Assembly: GCA_963717955.1 (NCBI GenBank)
Contig: CAVQXR010000002.1
Span: 558,001 to 622,000 of the forward strand
Origin: CAVQXR01 sp963717955
GTDB lineage: Bacteria > Actinomycetota > Thermoleophilia > Gaiellales > Gaiellaceae
DNA length: 64,000 nucleotides
Direction of reading: 5' to 3'
Program-made: the position numbers and the translations under genes
Notes under the pieces: generated by a model
What the model saw: only the letters and a program-made list of their open reading frames with translations
Database searches by the model: none
Told to the model about the DNA's origin: nothing
Shown here: one piece after another, positions 29,653 to 37,597 of the stretch
Layout of the letters: each line of letters starts with the position of its first letter
How positions within the stretch are numbered: the stretch's first letter is position 1

Positions 29653-30738
29653 ATGAACATCATCGCCCCAGGCCTCGAGGGCGTCGTCGCGTTCCAGACC
29701 GAGATCGCCGAGCCCGATCGCGAGGGCGGCTCGCTCCGGTACAGGGGCGTCGACATCGAGGACCTCGTGGGCGCGGTGCCGTTCGAGCAGGTCTGGGGCC
29801 TGCTCGTCGACGAGTCCCCGCTGCCGGGCCTCGGGCCCGCCGACCCGTTCGTGCTGCCGGCGGCCACGGGGAAGCCGGTCGCCGACCTCCAGGCCTCGAC
29901 GGCCCGACTGGGCGCGGACTGGAGCCTCGGCAAGCTGATGGACATCTCCGACGAGCAGGCGAACGAGGACCTGCGCCGCGTGTCCGCGACCATGCTCACG
30001 ATCGTCGCCCAGTCGGCGCGACTCGCCGACCGTCACGCGACGCCGGTCGACGCGGCGACGATCGCGACGGGCCGGACGGCGGCCGAGCGGTTCCTCCTCG
30101 AGTGGCGGGGAGAGGCAGATCCGCGTCACGTCACGGCGATCGACACGTACTGGATCTGCACGGCCGAGCACGGGATGAACGCCTCGACCTTCACCGCCCG
30201 GGTGGTCGCCTCGACCGGCGCCGACTCGGCGGCGGCGCTCTCCTCGGCCGTCGGCGCCCTATCGGGCCCGTTGCACGGCGGTGCTCCTGCCCGCGTGCTT
30301 CCGATGCTCGACGCGGCCGCCGAGGCGGACAGCGTGGAGCGCTTCGTGAGGGGGCTCCTCGACAGCAAGGAGCGCCTGATGGGCTTCGGCCACCGTGTCT
30401 ACCGTGCGGAGGATCCGCGTGCGCGCGTGCTGCGCCGCACCGCGCGCGAGCTCGGCTCGCCCCGGTTCGAGGTCGCCGAGGCACTCGAGAACGCGGCGCT
30501 GGCCGAGCTCGCGGCCCGCCACCCCGAGCGGGTGCTCGCGACGAACGTCGAGTTCTGGTCGGCCGTCGTGCTCGACGTCGCCGAGATCCCGCCACCGATG
30601 ACGCCCGCGATGTTCGCGTGCTCCCGGACCGGCGGCTGGTCGGCGCACATCCTCGAGCAGAAGCGAACGGGAAAGCTGATCCGGCCCTCGGCGGAATACG
30701 TCGGACCGGCCGCGCGTCCGCTCTCGGCCGTCTCGTAG
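29653..30738 (+). CDS. Citrate synthase (CitA-like)
   Basis: 361 residues. EGVVAFQTEIAEPDREGGSLRYRGVDIEDLV start, AEHGMNASTFTARVVAST with active-site His, GPLHGGAP, GFGHRVYRAEDPRA with the second His, and a C-terminal LEQKRTGKLIRPSAEYVGP. The usual catalytic Asp motif NVDFYSG reads NVEFWSA, an Asp-to-Glu change that I believe occurs in actinobacterial CitA-type enzymes. Condenses acetyl-CoA and oxaloacetate. ATG 29653 is 7 bases after TAGATT. A methylcitrate synthase role is also possible given the propionate genes nearby. Confidence 0.88.
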   Translation: MNIIAPGLEGVVAFQTEIAEPDREGGSLRYRGVDIEDLVGAVPFEQVWGLLVDESPLPGLGPADPFVLPAATGKPVADLQASTARLGADWSLGKLMDISDEQANEDLRRVSATMLTIVAQSARLADRHATPVDAATIATGRTAAERFLLEWRGEADPRHVTAIDTYWICTAEHGMNASTFTARVVASTGADSAAALSSAVGALSGPLHGGAPARVLPMLDAAAEADSVERFVRGLLDSKERLMGFGHRVYRAEDPRARVLRRTARELGSPRFEVAEALENAALAELAARHPERVLATNVEFWSAVVLDVAEIPPPMTPAMFACSRTGGWSAHILEQKRTGKLIRPSAEYVGPAARPLSAVS

Positions 30739-31242
30739 GTGGACCTGGCACAGCTTGCGGCTCAGGCCGCGGAGATCAGCGACGAGCGCGAGCTTGCGGA
30801 CATCCGTCACGTCGCCGACGACGAGATCGAAGCCGCGGCGCGAAGCGAGGACTTCCGCCAGCGTGCCGTGGCGTATCGCGCAATCGGCCAGCTGAACTTC
30901 CGGGCCAAGGCCGAGCTCCTGCGGCGTGGGCTCGACGACGACAGCCCGGCCTGCCGCGGGTCGGCGCTGCTCTCGCTCGAGCTGCTCTCGCGCGACCATG
31001 CGGGAGTCGTGAACTCCGTCCGTCCGTTGCTGAACACGCTCGCAAATGCAGACCCGAACCGGGCAGTGCGCCGCCTCGCCGTGCTCGCGCTCAAGAACGG
31101 CTCGCCGCATGCGGACACGCTCGTCCTGCTCGACCACATCGCCGACTCCGACGAGGAGGACGCGGAGCTTCGGACCGCGGCGAAGCGGGTCGCCGACGTG
31201 CTGAGAAGGAAGCAGCGCGAGCGCGCGAAGGGCTCGCGCTAG
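30739..31242 (+). CDS. Small HEAT-like repeat protein
   Basis: 167 residues from GTG directly after the citrate synthase stop, so translation is probably coupled. All-helical, with repeats of about 35 residues (ACRGSALLSLELL, RAVRRLAVLALKNG, LRTAAKRVADVLRRK). No catalytic motif. Likely a protein-interaction scaffold; role unknown. Its 3' end overlaps the convergent PHP gene by 4 bases. Confidence 0.7.
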   Translation: MDLAQLAAQAAEISDERELADIRHVADDEIEAAARSEDFRQRAVAYRAIGQLNFRAKAELLRRGLDDDSPACRGSALLSLELLSRDHAGVVNSVRPLLNTLANADPNRAVRRLAVLALKNGSPHADTLVLLDHIADSDEEDAELRTAAKRVADVLRRKQRERAKGSR

Positions 31243-31961
31243 GAACTCTCGACGTCGCGGCGCTTCAGCTCGCCGCGGAGCCAGGCCGGGACCTGCCCGA
31301 TGAGCTCGTGCCGCGCCTTCGCCGCGAGCAGTGCGGTCGAGCTGCGCCGGCGATCGACGAGCACGCCGTCGCGGAGGCGCTCGAGCAGCGAGCCCGGATC
31401 GAGCGGGCCGGGGCGCACGGCGACGACGCAGCTTCCGATCGCGAGCGGCTCGTGCGCGTCGCTCCCGGCGGCGAGCGGCAGACCTCGAGAGCGTGCCCAC
31501 GCCCGGGCCTGCCGGTCGTAGCGGGCCATCAGCGGTCCGCCGTTGAGGCCCTCGACGACGTCGACGAGCCCGGCGTCGGCGAGCGCCTCCCGGGCCGCCG
31601 GGTGGAACGGCCGGCGGAGGAAGGGATAGAAGGGATGCTGGACGTAGACGAGCCCGCCCTGGGCGCGGATCCGCTCCGCGGTCTCCCGGGCGGGACGTCC
31701 GGACGGGATCGCCGATTCCAGGAACAGTCCGATCAGCTCTCCGTCGGCAGTGTCGATCTCCATCCCCGTGACGACGGGGAAGGTCGCGGCTGCCGCGAGC
31801 TCGAAGGCTCCGTCGATCCGGTTGTGATCCGTGATCGCGAGCACCCCGAAGCGGCCGGTCGCGTGGGCGCGCTCGTAGTGCTCGAGCCGGTTGACGGCGT
31901 CGTAGGAGCGGTGGGTGTGGTTGTGGAGGTCGAGGAGGAGCGCCTCCGCGGGGAGCGTCAT
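31239..31961 (-). CDS. PHP-domain phosphoesterase
   Basis: 240 residues with the PHP metal-binding motifs in order: DLHNHTHRSYDA, ITDHNRIDG, GMEIDT, YVQHPFYPF, GSDAHE. Family members hydrolyse phosphoesters such as nucleoside bisphosphates using two or three metals. Exact substrate unknown. The ATG overlaps the xerD stop (ATGA), making it the third gene of an xerC-xerD-PHP unit. Confidence 0.85.
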   Translation of the reverse strand: MTLPAEALLLDLHNHTHRSYDAVNRLEHYERAHATGRFGVLAITDHNRIDGAFELAAAATFPVVTGMEIDTADGELIGLFLESAIPSGRPARETAERIRAQGGLVYVQHPFYPFLRRPFHPAAREALADAGLVDVVEGLNGGPLMARYDRQARAWARSRGLPLAAGSDAHEPLAIGSCVVAVRPGPLDPGSLLERLRDGVLVDRRRSSTALLAAKARHELIGQVPAWLRGELKRRDVESS

Positions 31962-32863
31962 CCCCGTGGGGGATCGCTGCCGCGCATCGCGTGGGGGTGC
32001 GCCCTGAAGTAGGTCTCGCGCCTGCGCCGGTCGGACACGTGGGTGTACAGCTCGGTCGTCGCGAGATCGGCGTGGCCGAGCATCTCCTGCACGCTGCGCA
32101 GGTCGGCCCCGCCCTCGAGCAGGTGCGTGGCGAACGAATGGCGGAGGAGATGGGGGTGCACGCGCTCCGGTTCGAGCCCGGCCTCGACGGCGAGCCGGCG
32201 CAGGATGAGGAACGCGCCGGCCCGGGTGAGCGCGCCGCCCTGCGCGTTGAGGAACAGCTCATGACGGTGCCGTCGGTCGAGGTACGGTCGCCCGCGCGCG
32301 AGGTACCGTCGCAGCGCCTCGGTCGCCTCGCGCCCGAGGGGGACGATCCGCTCCTTGTCTCCCTTCCCGAGCGGACGGACGATGCGCTCGTCGAGGTCGA
32401 CCCGCCCGCGGTCGAGCCCCACCGCTTCGCTGACCCGGAGGCCGGCACCGTAGAGCAGCTCGACGAGTGCGCGGTCACGCAGCGAGCGCGGCGTGATGCC
32501 GTTTGCGGCGTCGATCAGGCGTTCGACCTCGGCCGGCGACAGCGACCGCGGGAGCCTTCGGTGACGCCGCGGCAGCGACAGCTCGGCGGCCGGGTTGTCG
32601 GCGCGGGCACCGAGCAGCACGAGGTGGCGGAAGAAGGTTCGCGCCGCCGAGACCCGGCGGGCGACCGAAGCCGGGGCGAGGCCGCGGCCCCGAAGCTCCG
32701 CGACCCAGCGCTCCAGGTCCGCCGTGGTGGCTCCGGCCGGGGAGGCCCCGAGGAAGGCGGCGAGGTCGGCGAGGTCGCGCCGGTAGGCGTCGACCGTCCG
32801 CGGCGAGCGACGTGCCGCGAGCAGGGCGAGGAAGCTCTCGAGGGTCGGATCGGGCTCAGACAC
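31958..32863 (-). CDS. xerD: Tyrosine recombinase XerD
   Basis: 301 residues from GTG 32863. N-terminal SAM-like core-binding domain (SPRTVDAYRRDLADLAAFLG) and C-terminal catalytic domain with Arg in LLYGAGLRVSEAVGLD, HPHLLRHSFATHLLEGGADLRSVQEMLGHA, and Tyr in TTELYTHV. Resolves chromosome dimers at dif with XerC. Starts 2 bases after the xerC stop. XerC/XerD assignment of the pair is by similarity and could be swapped. A dif site is not evident here. Confidence 0.85.
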   Translation of the reverse strand: MSEPDPTLESFLALLAARRSPRTVDAYRRDLADLAAFLGASPAGATTADLERWVAELRGRGLAPASVARRVSAARTFFRHLVLLGARADNPAAELSLPRRHRRLPRSLSPAEVERLIDAANGITPRSLRDRALVELLYGAGLRVSEAVGLDRGRVDLDERIVRPLGKGDKERIVPLGREATEALRRYLARGRPYLDRRHRHELFLNAQGGALTRAGAFLILRRLAVEAGLEPERVHPHLLRHSFATHLLEGGADLRSVQEMLGHADLATTELYTHVSDRRRRETYFRAHPHAMRGSDPPRG

Positions 32864-32865
32864 GG

Positions 32866-33714
32866 TCAGGCACGGGGGTGGGCGCGGTCGTAGATCCTCC
32901 TCAGGCGCCGGGCATCGACGTGGCTGTAGACCTGGGTCGTCGAGAGCGACGAGTGCCCGAGCAGCTCCTGGATCGTCCGCAGGTCGGCGCCGCCCTCGAG
33001 CAGGTGCGTCGCGAATGCGTGACGGAGCCGGTGCGGGTTCGAGACGAGCCGCCGGAGCGTCGAGGTGTCGAGCGGCCGCCCACGCGCCGAGAGGAACACC
33101 CGGTCGGCCGCGCCCCGCGCCAGGCGGGGCCGCGCGTCGGCGAGATAGCGGCGCAGCCACGCGGCAGCCTCCTCGCCCAGCGGCACGACCCGCTCCTTGC
33201 CGCCCTTGCCGAGGATGCGGACGGCCTCCTGATCGAAGTCGACGTCGGCGAGCCGCAGCTCGACGGCTTCCCGGGAACGCAGGCCCGCCGAGTAGACGAG
33301 CTCGAACAGCGCCCGGTTGCGCAGCGCGAGCGGCGTGTCGCCCTCGAGGGTGGCGAGCAGGAGATCGGTCTCGCGCTCGGACGGAGCGTGAGGGAGGCGC
33401 CGCCGCGCGCGCCCTCCGAGCGGGACGTCCGGAACGTGCCCCGGCCCGCGCGTCGCGCGGAGCAGGCTCCTGACGGCGGCGAGCTTGCGCGCGAGCGTCG
33501 AGGGGGCGAGCTTTCGCGGCCGGCGGCCGGGTCGCGCGGCTCCGAGATCCGCCACGTACGCGGTGAGCACGCGCACATCGACCTCGTCGAGGGGCGTGCC
33601 GCGGCCGCGGAGCCACGAGGCGAACTCCTCGAGGTCGACGCGGTAGCTCCGGCGGGTTGCCGGCGACAGCGCCGGGCCTGCGAGGAACCGTTCGATCGCA
33701 GCTTCCGTCCTCAC
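32866..33714 (-). CDS. xerC: Tyrosine recombinase XerC
   Basis: 282 residues from GTG 33714. Core-binding domain LSPATRRSYRVDLEEFASWL; catalytic LVYSAGLRSREAVELRLADV, HRLRHAFATHLLEGGADLRTIQELLGHSSLSTTQVYSHV with the full R-K-HxxR-H-Y set. Tandem with xerD, an arrangement unusual for E. coli but seen where both arose by duplication. Longer upstream starts would run into the XRE regulator. Confidence 0.82.
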   Translation of the reverse strand: MRTEAAIERFLAGPALSPATRRSYRVDLEEFASWLRGRGTPLDEVDVRVLTAYVADLGAARPGRRPRKLAPSTLARKLAAVRSLLRATRGPGHVPDVPLGGRARRRLPHAPSERETDLLLATLEGDTPLALRNRALFELVYSAGLRSREAVELRLADVDFDQEAVRILGKGGKERVVPLGEEAAAWLRRYLADARPRLARGAADRVFLSARGRPLDTSTLRRLVSNPHRLRHAFATHLLEGGADLRTIQELLGHSSLSTTQVYSHVDARRLRRIYDRAHPRA

Positions 33715-33754
33715 GACCGAGAGTTCGCGGCAGGGGCCGTCGCTTCCTGCGTAG

Positions 33755-34687
33755 TCAGGCCGACCGGACGAGCGAGTCAGCGGCCGCGGCCGCGAGATCG
33801 AACCAGGTCGAGGCGTCGACTCCGGCCGGGCGGGCATTGCCGAGGATCCCCCGGATGGCGGCGGGACCGGTCGTGGTGCCCTCGTCGTCGAGCAGCACTA
33901 CGCGATGGTGCAGCCGGACGAGGTCGAGCGCCGTCGCGAGCTGATCGATGCTGAGACCGAGGGCCTCGATGTCCGCGTGCCGGTAGGCGCAGATGTCGAC
34001 CGCGGGGGCTGCGTGGAGGTGCTTCCGCCAGATCCGATCCACCTCTTCGTTCCAGCTCTGCTCCAGGTGCACCTCGGCCTGGGCGTTCTGGACCCACCGC
34101 ATCACCGCCGAGCAATCGGCGATCACGAGGCCGACTCGGCGCCCTGCCTGAAGGGGTGCGAGCCGCTCGACCTCTGCCTCGAGCGCCTCAACGATGTGCG
34201 CGGTTACGAGGTGTCGCTCGGCGTAGGGGAACGTTCCGAGCGGCCAGCGACAGACGGTGAGGCGCCCGGCGGGCAGGCCGGGGTCGCCGTCGCGGGGATC
34301 GGCGACATGGAGCCAGTGGTCGACCGTTGCGCCGAACATGCGCTCGGCCGTTGCGAGCGGGTCGCTCAGCTTGCCCAGGCTGTAGAAGAGCACGTGTCCC
34401 GAGGCGCCGGCGGGAGCCGATCCGTGCGTCTCGTCGGCGCGTCCGATCGACGTGAGGATGTGGGAGGGGTCGAGCTCGAGCGCGGCCGCGAGCCGCGAGA
34501 CGACGCGGATCGACGGTACGGCGGGCCGCCCGGTGGTCGGGTTGCGCCCGAGCTCGATCGCCGTCACGTAGGCGGGCGAGATCCCGGCACGCGCGGCGAG
34601 TGCCCTGACCGAGAGGCCGAGTCGCTGCCGGCGGTCGCGTACGTCCTGACCGAACGCCTCGAGCGCCTGAGAGGAGACGTCGGACAT
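33755..34687 (-). CDS. XRE-family transcriptional regulator
   Basis: 310 residues. N-terminal helix-turn-helix (VRDRRQRLGLSVRALAARAGISPAYVTAIELGRNP, about 15-50), then a ~220-residue domain of unknown fold (residues from SGHVLFYSLGKLSDP on) that may sense a ligand. ATG is 6 bases from TAGACT on this strand. Divergent from the GcvT-like gene, so it probably controls that gene and itself. A dyad GAATAG-TTTG-CTGTTC at 34756-34771 between them is an operator candidate. Confidence 0.8.
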   Translation of the reverse strand: MSDVSSQALEAFGQDVRDRRQRLGLSVRALAARAGISPAYVTAIELGRNPTTGRPAVPSIRVVSRLAAALELDPSHILTSIGRADETHGSAPAGASGHVLFYSLGKLSDPLATAERMFGATVDHWLHVADPRDGDPGLPAGRLTVCRWPLGTFPYAERHLVTAHIVEALEAEVERLAPLQAGRRVGLVIADCSAVMRWVQNAQAEVHLEQSWNEEVDRIWRKHLHAAPAVDICAYRHADIEALGLSIDQLATALDLVRLHHRVVLLDDEGTTTGPAAIRGILGNARPAGVDASTWFDLAAAAADSLVRSA

Positions 34688-34719
34688 CCGTTCAGTCTAT
34701 CGATCAACGTCTTCTCCGG

Positions 34720-34748
34720 TTGACAGCTCTCCGACTGACCGTTACGCT
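34720..34748 (+). promoter_or_regulatory. Canonical promoter of the GcvT-like gene
   Basis: TTGACA (34720-34725), 17 bases, TACGCT (34743-34748). This is one of few genes here with an ideal -35 box and a long leader (about 60 bases). The imperfect dyad at 34756-34771 lies just past the start point. Confidence 0.65.
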
Positions 34749-34816
34749 GCCCAGCGAATAGTTTGCTGTTCGATGGCAATTTCGGGCTACCGACCTCGGG
34801 AAAGGGATCACCCTTC

Positions 34817-35995
34817 ATGACACAGCGCCACCTCGCCTATCGCGACGTCGTCTGCTCGCTCGCCGAGCCCGGCTGGAACTACGGCCACGCCCGGTCGCCG
34901 TTCTACCGGTTCGATCTCGAGCAGGGCGCGACGTACTGCGTCTACAACCGCCGGATGATGCCCGTGTCGCTCGCCATGTCACGGCGAGAGGACGGGTACT
35001 GGGCGCTCAGGCGCGGCGTGACGCGCCTCGACACCGGCGAGCTCCCGACCGAGATCGCGGGCCCCGACGCGGCGCGGCTGCTCGACCGCGTCTTCACACG
35101 GCAGGTTTCCGAGCTCCGGCCAGGCCGCTGCACCTATGGCATCGCGTGCTGGCCCGACGGCGGCATCCTGGTCGACGGGATCCTGATCCGCCTCGAGGAG
35201 GAGAGGTACTGGTACGTGCAGGCCGACGGCGACATCGTCGGTTGGATGCGGGCGCACGCGATGGGTCTCGACGTCGAGGTGCGCGACCCTGACTCCTGGG
35301 TTCACCAGATCCAGGGCCCGAAGGCGCTCGACGTGCTCGCCGATGCGTGCGACGCGGGCGCGCCGGCCGCGTTCCGGTACTTCGACGCCCGTGAGGTCGT
35401 GATGGGCGGCCAGGAGGTGCTCATCACCCGTACCGGCTGGACGGGCGAGGTGGGCTTCGAGATCTACACGCGGCCGGGCCTGGACTGTCAGGCACTCTGG
35501 GATCACGTGACCGCGGCCGGTGAACGCCACGGGATGATCGACATCGGCCTCGACCCGATGGACGTGCGCCGGATCGAGGCGGCCATCCTCAACAACGGCT
35601 CGGACATGGACAGCACGATGACGCCCTTCGAGGCGGGGCTCGGTGCCTTCGTCGAGATCGAGCGTGCCGACGACTTCTTCGGCAAGACGGCGCTGCTCGG
35701 CGCAGACCGGCGCACGCGCCTCTACGGGATCTCCTGCCCCGCTGCCGAGCCCCTGATCGGCGGGCCGGTGACCCGCGGCGGTAGGGAGATCGGCCACGTC
35801 ACCGCCGCCGGCTGGTCGCCCTTCCTCGGTCGCGGTGTCGGCTACGTCCGGCTCGCGAGCGCCGACCGCGTCGAGCCGCGCGAAGCACAGGCGCTCGGTT
35901 TCGATGGCGCGACGCACTCATGCGAGATCGTCGACCTGCCGTTCTACGACGCGGAGAAGCGGATTCCGCGCGGGCTCGAGGTCGCCGCCGTCTGA
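34817..35995 (+). CDS. GcvT-family aminomethyltransferase/demethylase
   Basis: 392 residues, ATG preceded by GAAAGGGA. Folate-binding GcvT fold: VSLAMSRREDG, GPDAARLLDRVFTRQVSELRPGRCTYG, ITRTGWTGEVGFEIYTRPG, GLDPMDVRRIEAAILNNGSDMD, TPFEAGLGAFVEIE, GKTALLGADRR. Among relatives, DmdA (dimethylsulfoniopropionate demethylase) and dimethylglycine/sarcosine enzymes share this stand-alone form. No gcvH or gcvP is near, so a role in the glycine cleavage system is unlikely. Substrate unresolved. Regulated by the divergent XRE gene by inference. Confidence 0.8.
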   Translation: MTQRHLAYRDVVCSLAEPGWNYGHARSPFYRFDLEQGATYCVYNRRMMPVSLAMSRREDGYWALRRGVTRLDTGELPTEIAGPDAARLLDRVFTRQVSELRPGRCTYGIACWPDGGILVDGILIRLEEERYWYVQADGDIVGWMRAHAMGLDVEVRDPDSWVHQIQGPKALDVLADACDAGAPAAFRYFDAREVVMGGQEVLITRTGWTGEVGFEIYTRPGLDCQALWDHVTAAGERHGMIDIGLDPMDVRRIEAAILNNGSDMDSTMTPFEAGLGAFVEIERADDFFGKTALLGADRRTRLYGISCPAAEPLIGGPVTRGGREIGHVTAAGWSPFLGRGVGYVRLASADRVEPREAQALGFDGATHSCEIVDLPFYDAEKRIPRGLEVAAV

Positions 35996-36014
35996 GTCGC
36001 CCTACGATGGCGGG

Positions 36015-36659
36015 GTGCTGCTGCGCTCCACGCTGCGTGACCTCCTGCTCGCCACCTGGAAGGTGCCTCCGGGAGCGCTGGCGGGCAAGCTGCCGGCCGG
36101 CCTCGCGCTCGAGACGACGGCGTCGGGCGACGCGCTCTTCTCGCTGGTCGGGACCCGCGCCGCTGGGAACCGCACGGGGAGGCTGCGCGCGCCCGACTTC
36201 TCGCAGCTGACCCTTCGCACATACGTCACGGGCGAGAACGGTCCGGCAGTCTTCTTCCTCGGACTGCGGGTCACGGCAGGCGCGCTCGGCGCCGTCGCTC
36301 TCGGGATGCCCGTGCGCGCCGCGCGGATCCGGATCCGCGACGGGCTCGTCGCCGCAACCGCGCTCGGCCTGGAGATCGCCTACCGGCGACTCGGCCCTGC
36401 CGTGGAGGTACCTGTCCTGCCCTCGGGCCCGCTCGGGCACCACGACGTCGCCTACCTCTACTCTGCAGGTGTGAGGCGCCTAGCGACCACGCACGAACCG
36501 TTCGTCTGGGAGGCCGCGGAGCTCGTGAAGCGACCGCATCTCGAGCCACTCCTGGCGCTCGGTCTCGACGTCGGCCAGCCCGCCTCGCTCCTCTACGCGG
36601 CGAGCACCCGGTTCGACGTGCAGCTTCCGCCGACCCGAACGGGAGGCCCGGTCCAGTGA
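36015..36659 (+). CDS. DUF2071-family protein
   Basis: 214 residues from GTG 36015, 6 bases after TACGAT (36003-36008). It begins RSTLRDLLLATWKVPPGALAGKLPAGLALE, the typical opening of YqjF/DUF2071 proteins, which have an acetoacetate-decarboxylase-like fold; FFLGLRVTAG and VAYLYSAGVRRLATTHEPF follow. Function unknown. Overlaps the following bicupin by four bases (GTGA). Confidence 0.7.
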   Translation: MLLRSTLRDLLLATWKVPPGALAGKLPAGLALETTASGDALFSLVGTRAAGNRTGRLRAPDFSQLTLRTYVTGENGPAVFFLGLRVTAGALGAVALGMPVRAARIRIRDGLVAATALGLEIAYRRLGPAVEVPVLPSGPLGHHDVAYLYSAGVRRLATTHEPFVWEAAELVKRPHLEPLLALGLDVGQPASLLYAASTRFDVQLPPTRTGGPVQ

Positions 36660-37558
36660 GCCACGTCGCCCACTGGGACGACGTGAGGCGGTCCCGCCGC
36701 GAGTTCGGGCACATGGTCGGCTCCTGGCGGGACCTCGGAGGGGCCGCCGGCTCCATGGCGATCGGGGTGAAGCGGATCGAGATCGAACCGGGCCTCTGGT
36801 CGACCCCGGCGCACGTCGAGCTCGCGGAGGAGGAGATCTTCTACGTCCTCGGCGGCAGCGGGCTCTCGTGGCAGGACGGAGAGACGTACGAGGTCGGCGC
36901 CGGCGACTGCCTCGTCCACCTCAGCGAGGCGGAGGCGCATACGCTTCGGGCCGGGCCGGGCGGTCTCGACGTGCTCGCCTTCGGCATGCGGGTCCCGGCG
37001 GGAGGGGCGCTGCTCCGCCGCGCCGGCATCGCCTGGCACTGGCCTGGATGGGTCGAGGCCCCCGGTGGCAAGCATCCGTTCGAGCGCGAGGCGGACGCGG
37101 GCCCGCCGCCCCTGCCGCCCGAACCGTCGCCGCGTCCGTCGCGTATCGTCGCGACCGCCGACGTCGCCGAGGAGTGGTTTCGCGACATCGCCGCCGTCCG
37201 CCGGCTCGGGAAGGCCGGCGGCTCGGTGCTCACCGGGCTCAACCACGTCGCCGTCAGGCCCGGCGCGGAGGCGGTACCGCCGCACTGCCACGGCGCCGAG
37301 GAGGAGCTGTTCGTCGTCCTGGACGGCACGGGCACGTGCCGGCTGGGCGAGGAGGAGCTACCCGTGCACGCGGGCTCGCTGATCGCCAGGCCGGCCGGGA
37401 CCCGGATTCCCCACTCGTTCGAGGCAGGCCCCGGCGGCCTCACCTACCTGGTCTACGGGACGCGGGAGCCGAACGACATCGTCTACTACCCGCGCACGAA
37501 CGAGCTGTTCCTGCGCGGCGTCGGCGTGCGCTTCGCGGTGCCGGACGGCCGCGGGTAG
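36656..37558 (+). CDS. Bicupin protein
   Basis: 300 residues with two cupin barrels. The first (about 25-120) has HVELAEEEIFYVLGGSGLSWQDGE and GDCLVH; the second (about 190-280) has the fuller metal-binding pattern PPHCHGAEEELFVVLDGTGTC and IPHSFEAG. A Pro-rich linker separates them. Coupled to the DUF2071 gene. Metal-dependent dioxygenase or isomerase activity is possible; nothing is specific enough to name. Confidence 0.75.
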   Translation: MSHVAHWDDVRRSRREFGHMVGSWRDLGGAAGSMAIGVKRIEIEPGLWSTPAHVELAEEEIFYVLGGSGLSWQDGETYEVGAGDCLVHLSEAEAHTLRAGPGGLDVLAFGMRVPAGGALLRRAGIAWHWPGWVEAPGGKHPFEREADAGPPPLPPEPSPRPSRIVATADVAEEWFRDIAAVRRLGKAGGSVLTGLNHVAVRPGAEAVPPHCHGAEEELFVVLDGTGTCRLGEEELPVHAGSLIARPAGTRIPHSFEAGPGGLTYLVYGTREPNDIVYYPRTNELFLRGVGVRFAVPDGRG

Positions 37559-37597
37559 CGGGCGGTTCATCCGGCCGTTTTCGATAGGGTTGGGCCC

